A DNA stretch of 64,000 bases, from assembly GCF_000385375.1 (NCBI RefSeq), contig NZ_ARVV01000001.1, positions 2,294,001 to 2,358,000 of the forward strand, given 5' to 3'. The number at the start of each line of letters is the position of its first letter. The first letter of the stretch is position 1. Below are positions 19,569 to 29,330 of this stretch, in pieces. The translations under genes and the position numbers were made by a program. The notes under the pieces were generated by a model, which did no database searches, was not told the origin of the DNA, and was given only the letters and a program-made list of their open reading frames with translations. Source of the stretch: Methyloversatilis discipulorum (lineage in GTDB: Bacteria; Pseudomonadota; Gammaproteobacteria; Burkholderiales; Rhodocyclaceae).

Positions 19569-20555
19569 TCACGAGGCCACCTTAATCTTGACCAAAGAGG
19601 GATGCTCCTTGCGCAACCATGCGACCGTCTCATCAACTCCAGCTTGCAGTGAATATGGAGGCCTGCCAAAAGTCTCGAAAGTCAAGTCCATCGGGGCATC
19701 GTTACTTGTCGTCATGCTCTTAAAGCGCGAGCTCGTGATGGGAAATTGAACACCAACGTGCTTAAGAAAATCGCCCAACAGCGCCAATACTTTAATCAAA
19801 GGGCCCGGAACAACAATTACCTCACGTCCGATTTGTCGCATCGAGAAGCCATTCACCCAGTCGAGAAGATCGATAGGCTCATCACCGACGTAGAAAACAC
19901 GCCCACCAACCGTCTCGGCAGGGGCGTTGCACATCTGCATCATCTGCCACACTACGTTTTTAACATATCCGTATGAACGCATAACACGTTCGCCACCAGG
20001 ATGGAAATACAGCCCCTTTCCCAGAATCCGCCAGAACTCATGCGGATAGCGGAGATGCCATGGACCCCAAATATTGGTCGGACGAATGATCGTCCAGACG
20101 CAGTCTAGTTCAGCTGCTCTCGTGAGTTGTTCTGTAATGACCTTCGACTCACCATAGATTGTGTGAGGTGCAAAATCGAGATCGTCGCGAGGCTTACCAT
20201 TGTACTGATTTACAAACTGTGTGGACGTAATGAGCGCGCGTTGAACAGAAGCGGTTTTCTTTATCGCATCAAGTAAGTTCTTGCTTCCCGTTGTATTAAC
20301 CTCGTACTCATCAATACTAGTTCCATACGTATCCGTTCGTGCAGCGAGATGAATCACATGTGTAGGTTGGAACTCCCGAAAAACAGCGAGCAGACCCGGC
20401 AAGTCGAGAATATCCTGTTGGCGCCAAAATGGCATATGCGAAGCAATGTTAGGGGCTTTGATGTCGACATTCAAAATCTCGCCGTTACCTTTAACCAACT
20501 CTTCTATAAAATTGCTTCCAATAAAACCAGAACCGCCCGTAATCAGATAACGCAT
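19569..20555 (-). CDS. NAD-dependent epimerase/dehydratase family protein
   Basis: A 328-residue extended short-chain dehydrogenase with the nucleotide site TGGSGFIGSNF at the N-terminus, HLAARTDTYG, a YGESK catalytic pair (Tyr-x3-Lys), and RPTNIWGPWHLRYPHEFW. It probably makes or modifies a nucleotide sugar for the surrounding polysaccharide locus. The substrate is unknown; the proteins it recalls are unassigned nucleoside-diphosphate-sugar epimerases. ATG at 20555 begins at the Rossmann fold; an extension of 23 residues upstream would overlap the preceding gene and has no family match. Confidence 0.85.
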   Translation of the reverse strand: MRYLITGGSGFIGSNFIEELVKGNGEILNVDIKAPNIASHMPFWRQQDILDLPGLLAVFREFQPTHVIHLAARTDTYGTSIDEYEVNTTGSKNLLDAIKKTASVQRALITSTQFVNQYNGKPRDDLDFAPHTIYGESKVITEQLTRAAELDCVWTIIRPTNIWGPWHLRYPHEFWRILGKGLYFHPGGERVMRSYGYVKNVVWQMMQMCNAPAETVGGRVFYVGDEPIDLLDWVNGFSMRQIGREVIVVPGPLIKVLALLGDFLKHVGVQFPITSSRFKSMTTSNDAPMDLTFETFGRPPYSLQAGVDETVAWLRKEHPSLVKIKVAS

Positions 20556-20565
20556 AGTCTCCGCC

Positions 20566-21693
20566 TCACAAATCTTTGAAACACTCGTCCATACGTTGCC
20601 GAAAGCGCGCAACCGTGTACTCATTCAAAAAAACATTTCGTCCGCGCTCTCCCATGCGAGCCCTCAAGACTGGGTCTTCGATTAGGAGTTGAAGTCGATC
20701 CGCTACAGCGGTCGCATCACGCGGCGGAACGAGATAACCCGTTTCACCGTCACGAACCACCGATTGAACCCCTCGCCACCTCGAGACCACAACAGGCAAC
20801 TTGAACTGCATTCCCTCAGCCACGACAAGCCCAAACGACTCAGACTCGAAAAATGTTGGAAAACAAAAAATATCGGCAGCATAAAAGCGGAGAAGTTTAG
20901 CCTCCCCGGTCAGAACGCCCGTAAAATCGATGTTGCCATTTAAATTATAAGATGCAATCAAGGCCAACAAGCGGTTGCGAACAACCTCAGATGAAAACTT
21001 TCCCACAACGGTTACCGAAAAGTCCACTCCGCGCTGCTTGAGAATATATGCAGCCTCAACGAGAACAAACACTCCCTTCGATTCAGTCACCAAGCCGACG
21101 AACAGAATATTCGCACGCTCATTCTTATTTTTCAACGAATAGACCTCGCTGGCGAAATCGTCTTCGATGCCATTGGGAACGATAACCGAGCGCTTTGCGT
21201 TTAAAAATCCAGGATCATCAGGGTTAAACTCCGAAAGACGGATACCCAGGTCCGGCTGACCATATCCAAGCCGATAAAATGGTTTCAGCCAAAATGGCAA
21301 CTTTGAAAAAATCTCGCTTGTCCCCGCTGCGTGAAAGTGGAAGATAGTCTTCTTAAAAAGCCATCGTGTTGGAACAAGTATTGCGAGGTCGCGCAAGAGT
21401 GGCCCGAGGTCAGGGCCACTAGGAGGAAAGTAAAGGATGTCGGCTCCATCCACGAATCGTGCCCGCAAAATCTGAGCAAGCAAAGCGAACAGATGAAATA
21501 GCTTACCGATTTGGACTCTACCCATGTCATCCATGTCCTTAGAGAAGGCCATTCGAACATGAATAAGCTGCGCACTCGCGTACGTCCCATGTAACAAACG
21601 CTCAACCATTACCGCCTGACCGCCGTATGGAGGAGGAGTCTGACCAACGACGAGAATTTTCTTCAATGCAGATGCACTCTCTGTGGATATCAA
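20566..21693 (-). CDS. Glycosyltransferase family 4
   Basis: A 375-residue GT-B enzyme. The N-terminus has VVGQTPPPYGGQAVMVERL, the usual glycine-rich acceptor loop. The C-terminal donor site shows FFESESFGLVVAEGM and PVVVSRWRGVQSVVRDGETGYLVPP, the retaining GT4 pattern. It is expected to add a sugar to the lipid-linked repeat unit at the cytoplasmic face. The annotated start is TTG at 21693 with no clear ribosome site; a second TTG nine codons in (just before KKILVVG) is possible. It lies 6 bp from the glycoside hydrolase gene upstream. Confidence 0.9.
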   Translation of the reverse strand: MISTESASALKKILVVGQTPPPYGGQAVMVERLLHGTYASAQLIHVRMAFSKDMDDMGRVQIGKLFHLFALLAQILRARFVDGADILYFPPSGPDLGPLLRDLAILVPTRWLFKKTIFHFHAAGTSEIFSKLPFWLKPFYRLGYGQPDLGIRLSEFNPDDPGFLNAKRSVIVPNGIEDDFASEVYSLKNKNERANILFVGLVTESKGVFVLVEAAYILKQRGVDFSVTVVGKFSSEVVRNRLLALIASYNLNGNIDFTGVLTGEAKLLRFYAADIFCFPTFFESESFGLVVAEGMQFKLPVVVSRWRGVQSVVRDGETGYLVPPRDATAVADRLQLLIEDPVLRARMGERGRNVFLNEYTVARFRQRMDECFKDL

Positions 21694-21699
21694 GCACTA

Positions 21700-22929
21700 T
21701 TACTGCAATAGCCTGATTGGCATAGGACCAACAACAACATTCTGCTTAATTTCAAAATATCTTTCATTCATATCCTCAAATCGATTCACACTCCAGTCAA
21801 CTGGAACGGAAAACGACATCTCCTTACGAGCCCAAACAATATAACTATTCTTTCCTTCGAATCTCGTATGACAGTAATGTACCGATTCAACTTTTGCGCA
21901 CCCGACAAGCTGCTTACCGACAAGCCAACGATACGCGGTAGCATAGCCAGCCGCCGCGGGCTTCGGGTTTCTCCCTTTATCTTCGGCCAACCCCATTGCC
22001 TGGTTATCCCATGCATACCAAAAAAATCGTTGAACACCCGTGGAGAAATTAATTAAATAAGCCCTTAGAACAATTCCCTCTGCTTCATGCCATTTCAATC
22101 CGCGCCATGTCATTGCAGCAGGCCTACGATTCGGCCCAAATCCACCATTCCTATTCTCGATCAACCAACCGGCTTCCGTGTTCCAAATAGGTTTATTGCC
22201 CAGCCTGTACTTTTCAAGTATCGATCTAACCTTCATTACGTAACTGGGAATCTCCTCCGGATCATCTTTGGGAACATAAAAATGATATGACACAACATCT
22301 GCGAATCGGCCACCGCCCGAGTCCAAGTACCGCTCAAGAACCTTGAAGGCGCCACTTTGCACAGACGGGGTGAGGATTATGTTAGTTTCGTCAATGTCCT
22401 TCAATACTTCGACCGCAACTCGCTCCAGCTCCGCAAGACGCTTAAAGCTTCCATTATAAAAATGCTTTACATCAATCTCGTTCCATATTTCCCAGTACTG
22501 AATACGCCCTTTGTAACGTTCACCGACGGTCCTAACATAATTTTTCCAATCTGAAATATCGCGCGGCGGACTGCTGGCGCCCGGCGCGTACGGCGAATCA
22601 GACTCTGGATCAAGAGCCGCCCAAGAAGGTGTTTGACCCAGTGTAAGCAATACCTTAACGCCTCGCAATTGAGCTTGAGCGACAATCAAATCGAGCTCTT
22701 CGAATTTCCACTCTCCTCGCCGTGGCTCCAGACGCTCCCAGTTTGTACCGGTATCCCATAGGCGCAAGGTCCCAAAAGGCACAGAAGGCCACGAATTGCC
22801 TCTTGCTAGCCCGTGGATATGTAGTCCAAACTGGTCTGCAGTTATAACATCTGCATTCGCACCGAAGCTGAAAAATAGAAGTAATGAAAAGAAGCGTCGC
22901 AAAATGCATGTAGCCACGGCATTAGTCAT
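21700..22929 (-). CDS. Secreted glycoside hydrolase, GH39/PslG-like
   Basis: A 409-residue protein with a signal peptide (ILRRFFSLLLFFSFGANA) and a (beta/alpha)8 barrel of the GH-A clan. The acid/base is Glu151 in YWEIWNEID and the nucleophile Glu252 in PIWNTEAGW, at the expected spacing. Similar enzymes such as PslG sit inside exopolysaccharide operons and trim polymer in the periplasm during synthesis. Its place between glycosyltransferase genes argues for the same job here. ATG is preceded by GGAGG. The linkage cut is unknown. Confidence 0.87.
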   Translation of the reverse strand: MTNAVATCILRRFFSLLLFFSFGANADVITADQFGLHIHGLARGNSWPSVPFGTLRLWDTGTNWERLEPRRGEWKFEELDLIVAQAQLRGVKVLLTLGQTPSWAALDPESDSPYAPGASSPPRDISDWKNYVRTVGERYKGRIQYWEIWNEIDVKHFYNGSFKRLAELERVAVEVLKDIDETNIILTPSVQSGAFKVLERYLDSGGGRFADVVSYHFYVPKDDPEEIPSYVMKVRSILEKYRLGNKPIWNTEAGWLIENRNGGFGPNRRPAAMTWRGLKWHEAEGIVLRAYLINFSTGVQRFFWYAWDNQAMGLAEDKGRNPKPAAAGYATAYRWLVGKQLVGCAKVESVHYCHTRFEGKNSYIVWARKEMSFSVPVDWSVNRFEDMNERYFEIKQNVVVGPMPIRLLQ

Positions 22930-22944
22930 TCGACCTCCATGTCT

Positions 22945-23796
22945 TTAGGGCGAGCTTAAGGAAACATTTGTCGCATAGCTTGCCGGAAGATCGGCCCCTG
23001 TCATCACTTGATAATTTGGTACCTCATCGACCGCATAGCTAAAACGGACATTAACAGGCGCAAGACAACCACAAACAAGTCGCTCAAGATATCTTCCTAA
23101 CGTTGCCACTCTCCGAACAAGGGGAAGTGATGATGCACCGTGGATCCTTCGGATTTCCTCCGTTTCATCAAGCATTTTTGGCGAACAACTAAGATTAGAA
23201 CCATCCATGGTGAACAAACTCAGGTATTCAGGAATGCGCTTAACAACAACACCTTTAGAAAGAAGGCCAAGAATCAGGTCCATATCGGCCGCATAGCGGT
23301 ACTTACAATTCAGATGAAGAAGGCCCTTGTCGAGAAGATTACGCCTAAAAAATGTTGCACAGGAGTACGTATAAAGGAATTTGTTGCGAACGTAAAAATG
23401 AGACAATCTCGGCTCACGCCGCGCCGAGATTGGATTACCAGACGCATCTACGATCAAAACATCGCCATAAGCAAAATCAATCTCTTTGTTTTTTGCAAAA
23501 AAAGCGCGGACCTTTTCGAGAGTTCCAGGCAAATATTGCTCATCTGCATTTAGCCAAGACAGAATTTCACCGCTGCTTTTCACCCAGCCACGATTAATCG
23601 CATCATACATCCCATCATCTTTTTCAATAGCGCCTCGCAAATCCGACTGCGAACGCAACCAATCTCCTGTTCCATCTGTACTGCAGGAATCTTGAATTAT
23701 ATGTTCAAAATTCGCACCGCCTTGGCCGCGAACCGAACCCACACAGCGCCTCAGGTATTCGAGATCATTCCGAGTCGGCGTAACGACTGAAATCAC
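22945..23796 (-). CDS. Glycosyltransferase family 2
   Basis: A 283-residue GT-A enzyme starting ISVVTPTRNDLEYLRRCVGSV, with SCSTDGTGDW (donor-nucleotide region), KDDGMYDAINRGW and the acceptor/metal region SWLNADEQYLPGT. This arrangement is common in colanic-acid- or WcaA-like inverting transferases. The start is GTG with AGGTGG upstream. It lies within the cotranscribed polysaccharide genes (18 bp from the acyltransferase stop upstream). Donor and linkage are unknown. Confidence 0.9.
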   Translation of the reverse strand: MISVVTPTRNDLEYLRRCVGSVRGQGGANFEHIIQDSCSTDGTGDWLRSQSDLRGAIEKDDGMYDAINRGWVKSSGEILSWLNADEQYLPGTLEKVRAFFAKNKEIDFAYGDVLIVDASGNPISARREPRLSHFYVRNKFLYTYSCATFFRRNLLDKGLLHLNCKYRYAADMDLILGLLSKGVVVKRIPEYLSLFTMDGSNLSCSPKMLDETEEIRRIHGASSLPLVRRVATLGRYLERLVCGCLAPVNVRFSYAVDEVPNYQVMTGADLPASYATNVSLSSP

Positions 23797-23814
23797 ATAA
23801 CCACCTTATCTTTA

Positions 23815-24825
23815 TTAAGAAATACGCCTCAACCATCCAACCCTATTTAAAATCACAACCTTTAAAAAAACCGGGGCCGCTATGCCGGCTATCAAAAGAA
23901 TGGGTAGCACAAAGAAGAAGTTTGGGCCGCCCCAATCAAGAAACATCAACAAGACCCCCTTCGTGGCACCAATTGCCATGGTATTCATCAAGTAGATGGA
24001 AAAGCTAAAGCCACCAATTACTGCAAGAATGGACGATTGACTGAGGACTCCAAATCTACACAACCCATGGATTGCAGGTATCGAAAAAGAGCCAAGAATC
24101 AACGTCATCAATCGATCCCTTGGAGCGTCGATAACGAAAAGCAAAATAATAAAACAGACGAGGAAGACCTTCCAATACCTTTCCAAGATGTCAATGTACG
24201 CCCCCTTGTTTTCAGAGAATATATAGCCTACAAAAAAGAAAAACCCAAACGCTCCTAGTTTATCAATACCGAACCAATAAGGCAGAGAAACCAATGTGAG
24301 CGGACAAGCCAAAAGACACCAAAACAGCGGCGAGTTTATAATTCTGAGAAGGATCGGAAACAATACTTGCAGTAAGTACAATACCCATATATACCAAAGA
24401 AACGACACAACACTGACTGTCGGGAAAAGGAAAATTCCGAAAAAGTTCTCAAAACCGGATACAGATTGATCAACATGAAGAAATTTTTGGCCGACGAATT
24501 TCGCGCAAAATACAATCAATGCAAAAATTAAATACGGCGGTAGAAAACGCCTGGAACGAGAAGATAAATACAACGGAAAATCGACGCGAGATTGCGCCAC
24601 AAAACCTGATCGAGAAAATGTGTACCCGCTAAGAAACAAAAAAAACGGCATATGAAACCCGTAGATAGCCCATTTAACAGCCGCGAACCATTCATTTCCG
24701 GGCGGTAGTTCACGTGCGACCACGTGTCCAAGAACAACAAGAACAATTGCCACACCCTTCGCACGCTCTATATCGGGGTCTCGACTGGTTCCTTGGGCCT
24801 CTCTATATCTCAAAGTCATCGCCAT
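23815..24825 (-). CDS. Membrane acyltransferase (acyltransferase 3 family)
   Basis: A 336-residue integral membrane protein with about ten hydrophobic segments. The family start is seen as RDPDIERAKGVAIVLVVLGHVV, where the His is the conserved catalytic candidate. FHMPFFLFLSGYTFSRSG follows. Such enzymes O-acetylate or otherwise acylate polysaccharide units using cytoplasmic acyl-CoA. It lies 5 bp from the O-antigen ligase/polymerase gene stop. Acetylation is the usual activity; the acyl group is inferred. Confidence 0.9.
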   Translation of the reverse strand: MAMTLRYREAQGTSRDPDIERAKGVAIVLVVLGHVVARELPPGNEWFAAVKWAIYGFHMPFFLFLSGYTFSRSGFVAQSRVDFPLYLSSRSRRFLPPYLIFALIVFCAKFVGQKFLHVDQSVSGFENFFGIFLFPTVSVVSFLWYIWVLYLLQVLFPILLRIINSPLFWCLLACPLTLVSLPYWFGIDKLGAFGFFFFVGYIFSENKGAYIDILERYWKVFLVCFIILLFVIDAPRDRLMTLILGSFSIPAIHGLCRFGVLSQSSILAVIGGFSFSIYLMNTMAIGATKGVLLMFLDWGGPNFFFVLPILLIAGIAAPVFLKVVILNRVGWLRRIS

Positions 24826-24830
24826 TAACT

Positions 24831-26096
24831 TTAAGGATTTGTCTCATTGGACGAACCTTCTGCGGTCACACATACCAAGAGGCCGAAGGCATACCAAAAC
24901 ACCAGAGAAACCGGGAGCATTATAAGAGGCGAGTTAAAAAATGACGTAATAAGACCACAAACAACAATTGAAAAGAGCGTATGGACAACTACCCTACGCT
25001 CGCGATCAGCAATGAGTCCAATCCGCTTAATCACAAATCTAAGTAGTACAAGCACACCCAAAAGAAATATTAAAAACCCAGCCAATCCACCATGCGACAA
25101 AATATCAAGGAAATCGCTATGTGTCACAACTGATTTTCCAGTTAGGATCTCGTATCCAACGTCAACAACACCCGACTCCGCGTAAAGATTGCCAACAAAT
25201 GGACTATCCATAAATCGTGAAAATGCAGCTTCGTAAGTTTGTGTTCGAGCCTTGATATTGCCCGAAGGAAGCAAATCTTCTTTATTTATGTAAACGTATA
25301 CAAGAGCACAGAGAAAGGCAGTCAGCGAAACAAAGACCATCCAAACCATTCCAGCCTTCTGCATCATCGAAAGCTTTTTAAAGAACACGGGGAGCGCAAC
25401 CGCCGACAATTGAAAAAGAACGGCGATCAATATTAAGAACGCTGTATTCTTGAAGCTCCCAATCGCTAGAGCGGAAAAAGCAACCAAAGACAGCCAGGCA
25501 AAGAACCTGCTCTTTAATTCAAGGAAGAGATAAATCAACAACGGGACGAACAGGAACATTTCAGTGTGATAGGCCTGGCCGCCCTCTAGTCGCTTGGCAA
25601 TCACATAATAAAAGACGATCGGCGACGCAAACAGCAGAAAGTGGATTAATCTTCTGGCCACATCCAATCCGCGCGGCACGGAATAGAAAATCACTACTGC
25701 AATCGGCAACCCCAACACACCAAGTGCAAGTTGAATAAATGTCTCTCTAACATCAAGAATGAGTCGGGCATACAACGACCCCGACAAGACGAAAACAGAG
25801 AAAATGTAGAGCAGCCATCCTCGGCCTATTGTCTCGCGCCACTTTGCATTTTTTCCTGTAAGCCCAAGCCCCAAGCCGATTACCGCGAGATAGCTCACTC
25901 CAACCCCAATAATCAAAGGGAGGTATTTAAGTGGTCCCAGATCACGTGTTACCCGGAACGGTCCGTATCCAGTATAAAGTGGATCTAACAAGACCACGAA
26001 CATGGCGAATAGGAAGATCAAGTTAAGAGGCTTGATCAAACTCAATTCACTGATTCGGCGGTGTCTTTCTATAGTATCCACAGGCATAGTTTTCAT
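24831..26096 (-). CDS. O-antigen polymerase/ligase family membrane protein (Wzy-like)
   Basis: A 421-residue protein with eleven or more hydrophobic segments. A larger periplasmic loop holds SRFMDSPFVGNLYAE and THSDFLDILSHGGLAGFLIFL, the Wzy_C signature. As the only such protein in the locus, next to a Wzx flippase, it is most likely the polymerase of a Wzx/Wzy pathway rather than a lipid A ligase. Its start overlaps the end of the sulfotransferase gene by 50 bp; a second ATG at 26087 would shorten the overlap slightly. Confidence 0.85.
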   Translation of the reverse strand: MKTMPVDTIERHRRISELSLIKPLNLIFLFAMFVVLLDPLYTGYGPFRVTRDLGPLKYLPLIIGVGVSYLAVIGLGLGLTGKNAKWRETIGRGWLLYIFSVFVLSGSLYARLILDVRETFIQLALGVLGLPIAVVIFYSVPRGLDVARRLIHFLLFASPIVFYYVIAKRLEGGQAYHTEMFLFVPLLIYLFLELKSRFFAWLSLVAFSALAIGSFKNTAFLILIAVLFQLSAVALPVFFKKLSMMQKAGMVWMVFVSLTAFLCALVYVYINKEDLLPSGNIKARTQTYEAAFSRFMDSPFVGNLYAESGVVDVGYEILTGKSVVTHSDFLDILSHGGLAGFLIFLLGVLVLLRFVIKRIGLIADRERRVVVHTLFSIVVCGLITSFFNSPLIMLPVSLVFWYAFGLLVCVTAEGSSNETNP

Positions 26097-27039
26097 TCTT
26101 CCGCGCCGCCTCGTATCTCAATTTGATGTAACGAAAATCGAACAAGGTGGCCGTGGTATTTAACAATCCCCAAAACCGCCCTTCGAGATCAAGCCCTTTT
26201 TTTAATTGCATGCCATCAAGCTGCGCATGCAGGTCGCCTCTTGGATAACCTATAGAACAAAGATCTTCATCCGAGATGTACTTAAGCAACGCCTTCATTT
26301 TCTTTCGACGGTATGAGCTACACAAGTAGTCGCGCCACTTCTCCAACGATTTGACGCTAACTGATCCGTACTTGCGAACGCCTGTGGGATCGCCTAACCG
26401 CCCACTAAAATCTGCTGACTGATAATCACTGATCATGCTCGGATTAAATTCAATACCCAACCAACGGCACAATTCGGGAACAACTGCCTCAGGCTTTAGC
26501 GCCAATTGTTCATAACTTATTGTGATTTGCCTATTTGCTGGCACACGAACGGCGCGCGCAATAGCTCGTTGACCTTCAATCCAATCGACCCAGTGATCCA
26601 ACCAAACAAATCGTCCTTTTTGAAATGTTTCACACAAGGATGAAAAGACTGATATTGGATTTCTCAATAAAATCAGGAAATATGCATCCGGAAATATTCT
26701 TCGTAAGAAATCAATTTCAAGGAAATAGCGCGGCGTTTTGTCCAGAAAGAAGCGCCTTCCGTTAGCAGCTTTGCCGTATAGGTGATTAGCAAACAACCTG
26801 ATTGCCTCATCCATTTCAGCCTCGCCATTCTCAATACTTTCGACGAAATCATCAATGGCCATCGTGCACGTTTGATGATCGTAGACAGCGCGCATTGCTT
26901 GGGGCTCCCTCATGCCCCAAAATGGAAGCATAATCCACGGCTCGGCTGTACTTGCGATGTCCGGACTCTTTGATAAAACCTTCTGCAAAAGAGTCGAACC
27001 TGACCTTGGCATCGAAATCAAAAATACTATATTTGTCAT
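26047..27039 (-). CDS. Sulfotransferase family protein
   Basis: A 330-residue enzyme with the 5'-phosphosulfate loop MPRSGSTLLQKVLS at the N-terminus and the 3'-phosphate region LLRNPISVFSSLCETF near residue 130. These are the two PAPS-binding elements of Golgi-type sulfotransferases. No signal peptide is seen, so it acts in the cytoplasm. Its place between wzx and wzy suggests sulfation of the polysaccharide repeat unit, or of another carbohydrate acceptor. No PAPS-synthesis genes are in the window. Confidence 0.88.
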   Translation of the reverse strand: MTNIVFLISMPRSGSTLLQKVLSKSPDIASTAEPWIMLPFWGMREPQAMRAVYDHQTCTMAIDDFVESIENGEAEMDEAIRLFANHLYGKAANGRRFFLDKTPRYFLEIDFLRRIFPDAYFLILLRNPISVFSSLCETFQKGRFVWLDHWVDWIEGQRAIARAVRVPANRQITISYEQLALKPEAVVPELCRWLGIEFNPSMISDYQSADFSGRLGDPTGVRKYGSVSVKSLEKWRDYLCSSYRRKKMKALLKYISDEDLCSIGYPRGDLHAQLDGMQLKKGLDLEGRFWGLLNTTATLFDFRYIKLRYEAARKNENYACGYYRKTPPNQ

Positions 27040-27047
27040 TTGCGACG

Positions 27048-28343
27048 TTAAGCTAATGCAAGGACGGGCGTTACATTAAGTTTTTTCTTTATAAAGTACA
27101 TCATTGTCAAGTTCCATAAAACAGTTGATGCGAGCAGTGAAACTGCCCCACCAAGAGCGCCGTAGATCGGTACCAGAGTCACCAATAGAAATATTTGCGC
27201 CGACAAGCTCACTGTGAGTGAGGTTAGGTGATATCGCTCGTTCTTTGTCATCAGAAGAAGCTGGCCTGTCGGACCCGCAATGGAATTCAAACATACCGAA
27301 AGAAGAAGAACCGCCAAAACGTCTTTTGCATTGGAGAAATCCGTGCCATACAAAGAGAGAAGGTTAGTGGAGAAAATGTATATTCCACAACAAAGGATGG
27401 TGGTGCTTATGCCAACAGTTCTTGTCGTCTTGCGCAACAATTTTTTTAGCGAATGCGTATCGTTACTCGAATAATGCGACGCGATCCGTGAAGCCACTGC
27501 AGTGAACATCGCCTGCCCTACGATTGCAGCCGCCAAAGCGAAACGCTCAGCTCCCGAGTAAAGCCCCGCCTCTGCTGGCCCGCTTATATTTCCTACCGTA
27601 ATTAATGCGAGGTGCGAATCAACCACCGCCAACAATGAGGACGCAAACATGACTTTAGAGACGTGTTTTTTGTGTGCAACCTCCCCTTCTAATGGAAGCA
27701 AAACTCGCCCGAGAACTCGATGCTCAACATTGTTTGCAACCGCAAGGGAAATTATTGCTGAGAAGAACACTGAAAAAACAATAATTAGCGCAGCGCTCTC
27801 GGTGGTGAATATATTGACCAGCATCAATACCAATATCACGGCCACCGATGGACGAAAGATCCCGTCGGGGATTATCGACACACTTGCAAGATGCGCCCCC
27901 CTTAACATTGCCTGTGTTAGTCGAACTCGTGCCACAATCGGCACTATTAGCAGCAGCGTAACCCATACGGTAGGAATCGTTCCTCCGGTCAATGGATTTG
28001 TTAACAGTAAGTAGCCAATAGCAACCACCGAAGAACCAACGATCCACACATGCCTTGAGGCTTTTAGTCGATAACTCTGATGCAACGGTTTTGTTCGTTC
28101 CTTTTCTATTGCATTAGCAATCTCTCGTACAGCAAGGCTTTCGTGACCGGTAAGCGCAATCACAACACCCACATTCATGAAAGCGAGCATGATGCTGAAG
28201 TGCCCGAATTGTTCGATTCCGAGAGATCGAGCTGCAACTACTCCGAAAATGAAGGAAATGCCCGCCGCGGCTACACGCGTACCGAGTGCTAGAACGGGAT
28301 GGTTTCGCAAGGCAAGCAGCCACGACAGGCGGCTGTACTGCAT
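27048..28343 (-). CDS. Oligosaccharide flippase family protein (Wzx-like)
   Basis: A 431-residue membrane protein with twelve predicted helices and the polysaccharide-biosynthesis/MOP flippase start (LALGTRVAAAGISFIFGVVAARSLGIEQFGHFS). It is expected to flip lipid-linked repeat units to the periplasm for Wzy polymerisation. Its ATG abuts the fcl stop codon (TAG ATG), indicating translational coupling. Codon use is AT-richer than in fcl, marking the border of the lower-G+C block. Confidence 0.9.
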   Translation of the reverse strand: MQYSRLSWLLALRNHPVLALGTRVAAAGISFIFGVVAARSLGIEQFGHFSIMLAFMNVGVVIALTGHESLAVREIANAIEKERTKPLHQSYRLKASRHVWIVGSSVVAIGYLLLTNPLTGGTIPTVWVTLLLIVPIVARVRLTQAMLRGAHLASVSIIPDGIFRPSVAVILVLMLVNIFTTESAALIIVFSVFFSAIISLAVANNVEHRVLGRVLLPLEGEVAHKKHVSKVMFASSLLAVVDSHLALITVGNISGPAEAGLYSGAERFALAAAIVGQAMFTAVASRIASHYSSNDTHSLKKLLRKTTRTVGISTTILCCGIYIFSTNLLSLYGTDFSNAKDVLAVLLLSVCLNSIAGPTGQLLLMTKNERYHLTSLTVSLSAQIFLLVTLVPIYGALGGAVSLLASTVLWNLTMMYFIKKKLNVTPVLALA

Positions 28344-29330
28344 CTAGGTGGCGCTCATTAAGTTAATGAGATCGTCTGCTGCGTGCCTCAGCCCCTGCTC
28401 GAGTGTTGTGTGTGCCCGCCATCCCATCGCGTTGAGTCGCGACACGTCCATCAACTTGCGCGGCGTGCCATCCGGCTTGGTTGTGTCGAATATCAGCTCG
28501 CCGTCGAAACCGACCACCTTGCCGACCAGTTCGGCCAGTTCCCTGATCGTGACGTCCTCACCGACGCCCACGTTTACCAGCGGCGGCTCGAACCGGCCGC
28601 TCACCGACTCGTCGCTGCCCAGCAGGCTCGTATAGCGATCGTCCGGCAGGTTCATCAGGAAGACGCAGGCGTCGGCCATGTCGTCGCTGTACAGGAACTC
28701 GCGCCGTGGCGTGCCGGTGCCCCAGATGGTGACCGTCCGGTCGCCGCGCTGCTTCGCCTCGTGGAACTTGCGCAGCAGCGCCGGGATGACGTGGCTGTTC
28801 TCCGGGTGATAGTTGTCGCCCGGTCCGTACAGATTGGTCGGCATCACCGCCAGATACTTCGTGCCGTACTGGCGGTTGTAGCTCCAGCACATTTCGATGC
28901 CGGCGATCTTGGCCAGCGCGTACGGGCGGTTGGTCGGCTCCAGCGGGCCTGTCAGCAGGCAGTCCTCGCGCATCGGCTGCGGCGCCATCTTCGGGTAGAT
29001 GCAGCTCGACCCGAGGAACATCAGCCGCGTCACACCGTGCTTCCACGCGCTGTGGATCACATTGGCCTGGATCACCAGGTTGTCGCGGATGAACTCTGCC
29101 GGGTAGCTGTTGTTGGCGACGATGCCGCCGACCTTGGCAGCGGCGAGAAACACATACTCCGGCTTGTGTTCGGCGAAGAAGGCGTCGGTCGCGGCCGCGT
29201 CGGTCAGATCAAGTTCGGCGTGCGTCCGCTTGAGGATGTGCGTATAGCCTTTCGCCTCGAGATTGCGGACGATGGCCGAGCCGACCAGACCGCGGTGGCC
29301 GGCTACATAGATGCAAGATTCAAGATTCAT
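28344..29330 (-). CDS. fcl: GDP-L-fucose synthase
   Basis: A 328-residue bifunctional epimerase/reductase converting GDP-4-keto-6-deoxymannose to GDP-L-fucose. Seen are the NADP site [19 protein letters not shown], the catalytic GSSCIYP Ser, YALAKIAG (Tyr-x3-Lys) and the C-terminal [13 protein letters not shown]. The first codons (MNLES) are encoded by a TTGAATC-like repeat, so the original start region seems to have been rebuilt; no good ribosome site is visible. It normally pairs directly with gmd; here a four-helix-bundle gene lies between. Confidence 0.95.
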   Translation of the reverse strand: MNLESCIYVAGHRGLVGSAIVRNLEAKGYTHILKRTHAELDLTDAAATDAFFAEHKPEYVFLAAAKVGGIVANNSYPAEFIRDNLVIQANVIHSAWKHGVTRLMFLGSSCIYPKMAPQPMREDCLLTGPLEPTNRPYALAKIAGIEMCWSYNRQYGTKYLAVMPTNLYGPGDNYHPENSHVIPALLRKFHEAKQRGDRTVTIWGTGTPRREFLYSDDMADACVFLMNLPDDRYTSLLGSDESVSGRFEPPLVNVGVGEDVTIRELAELVGKVVGFDGELIFDTTKPDGTPRKLMDVSRLNAMGWRAHTTLEQGLRHAADDLINLMSAT

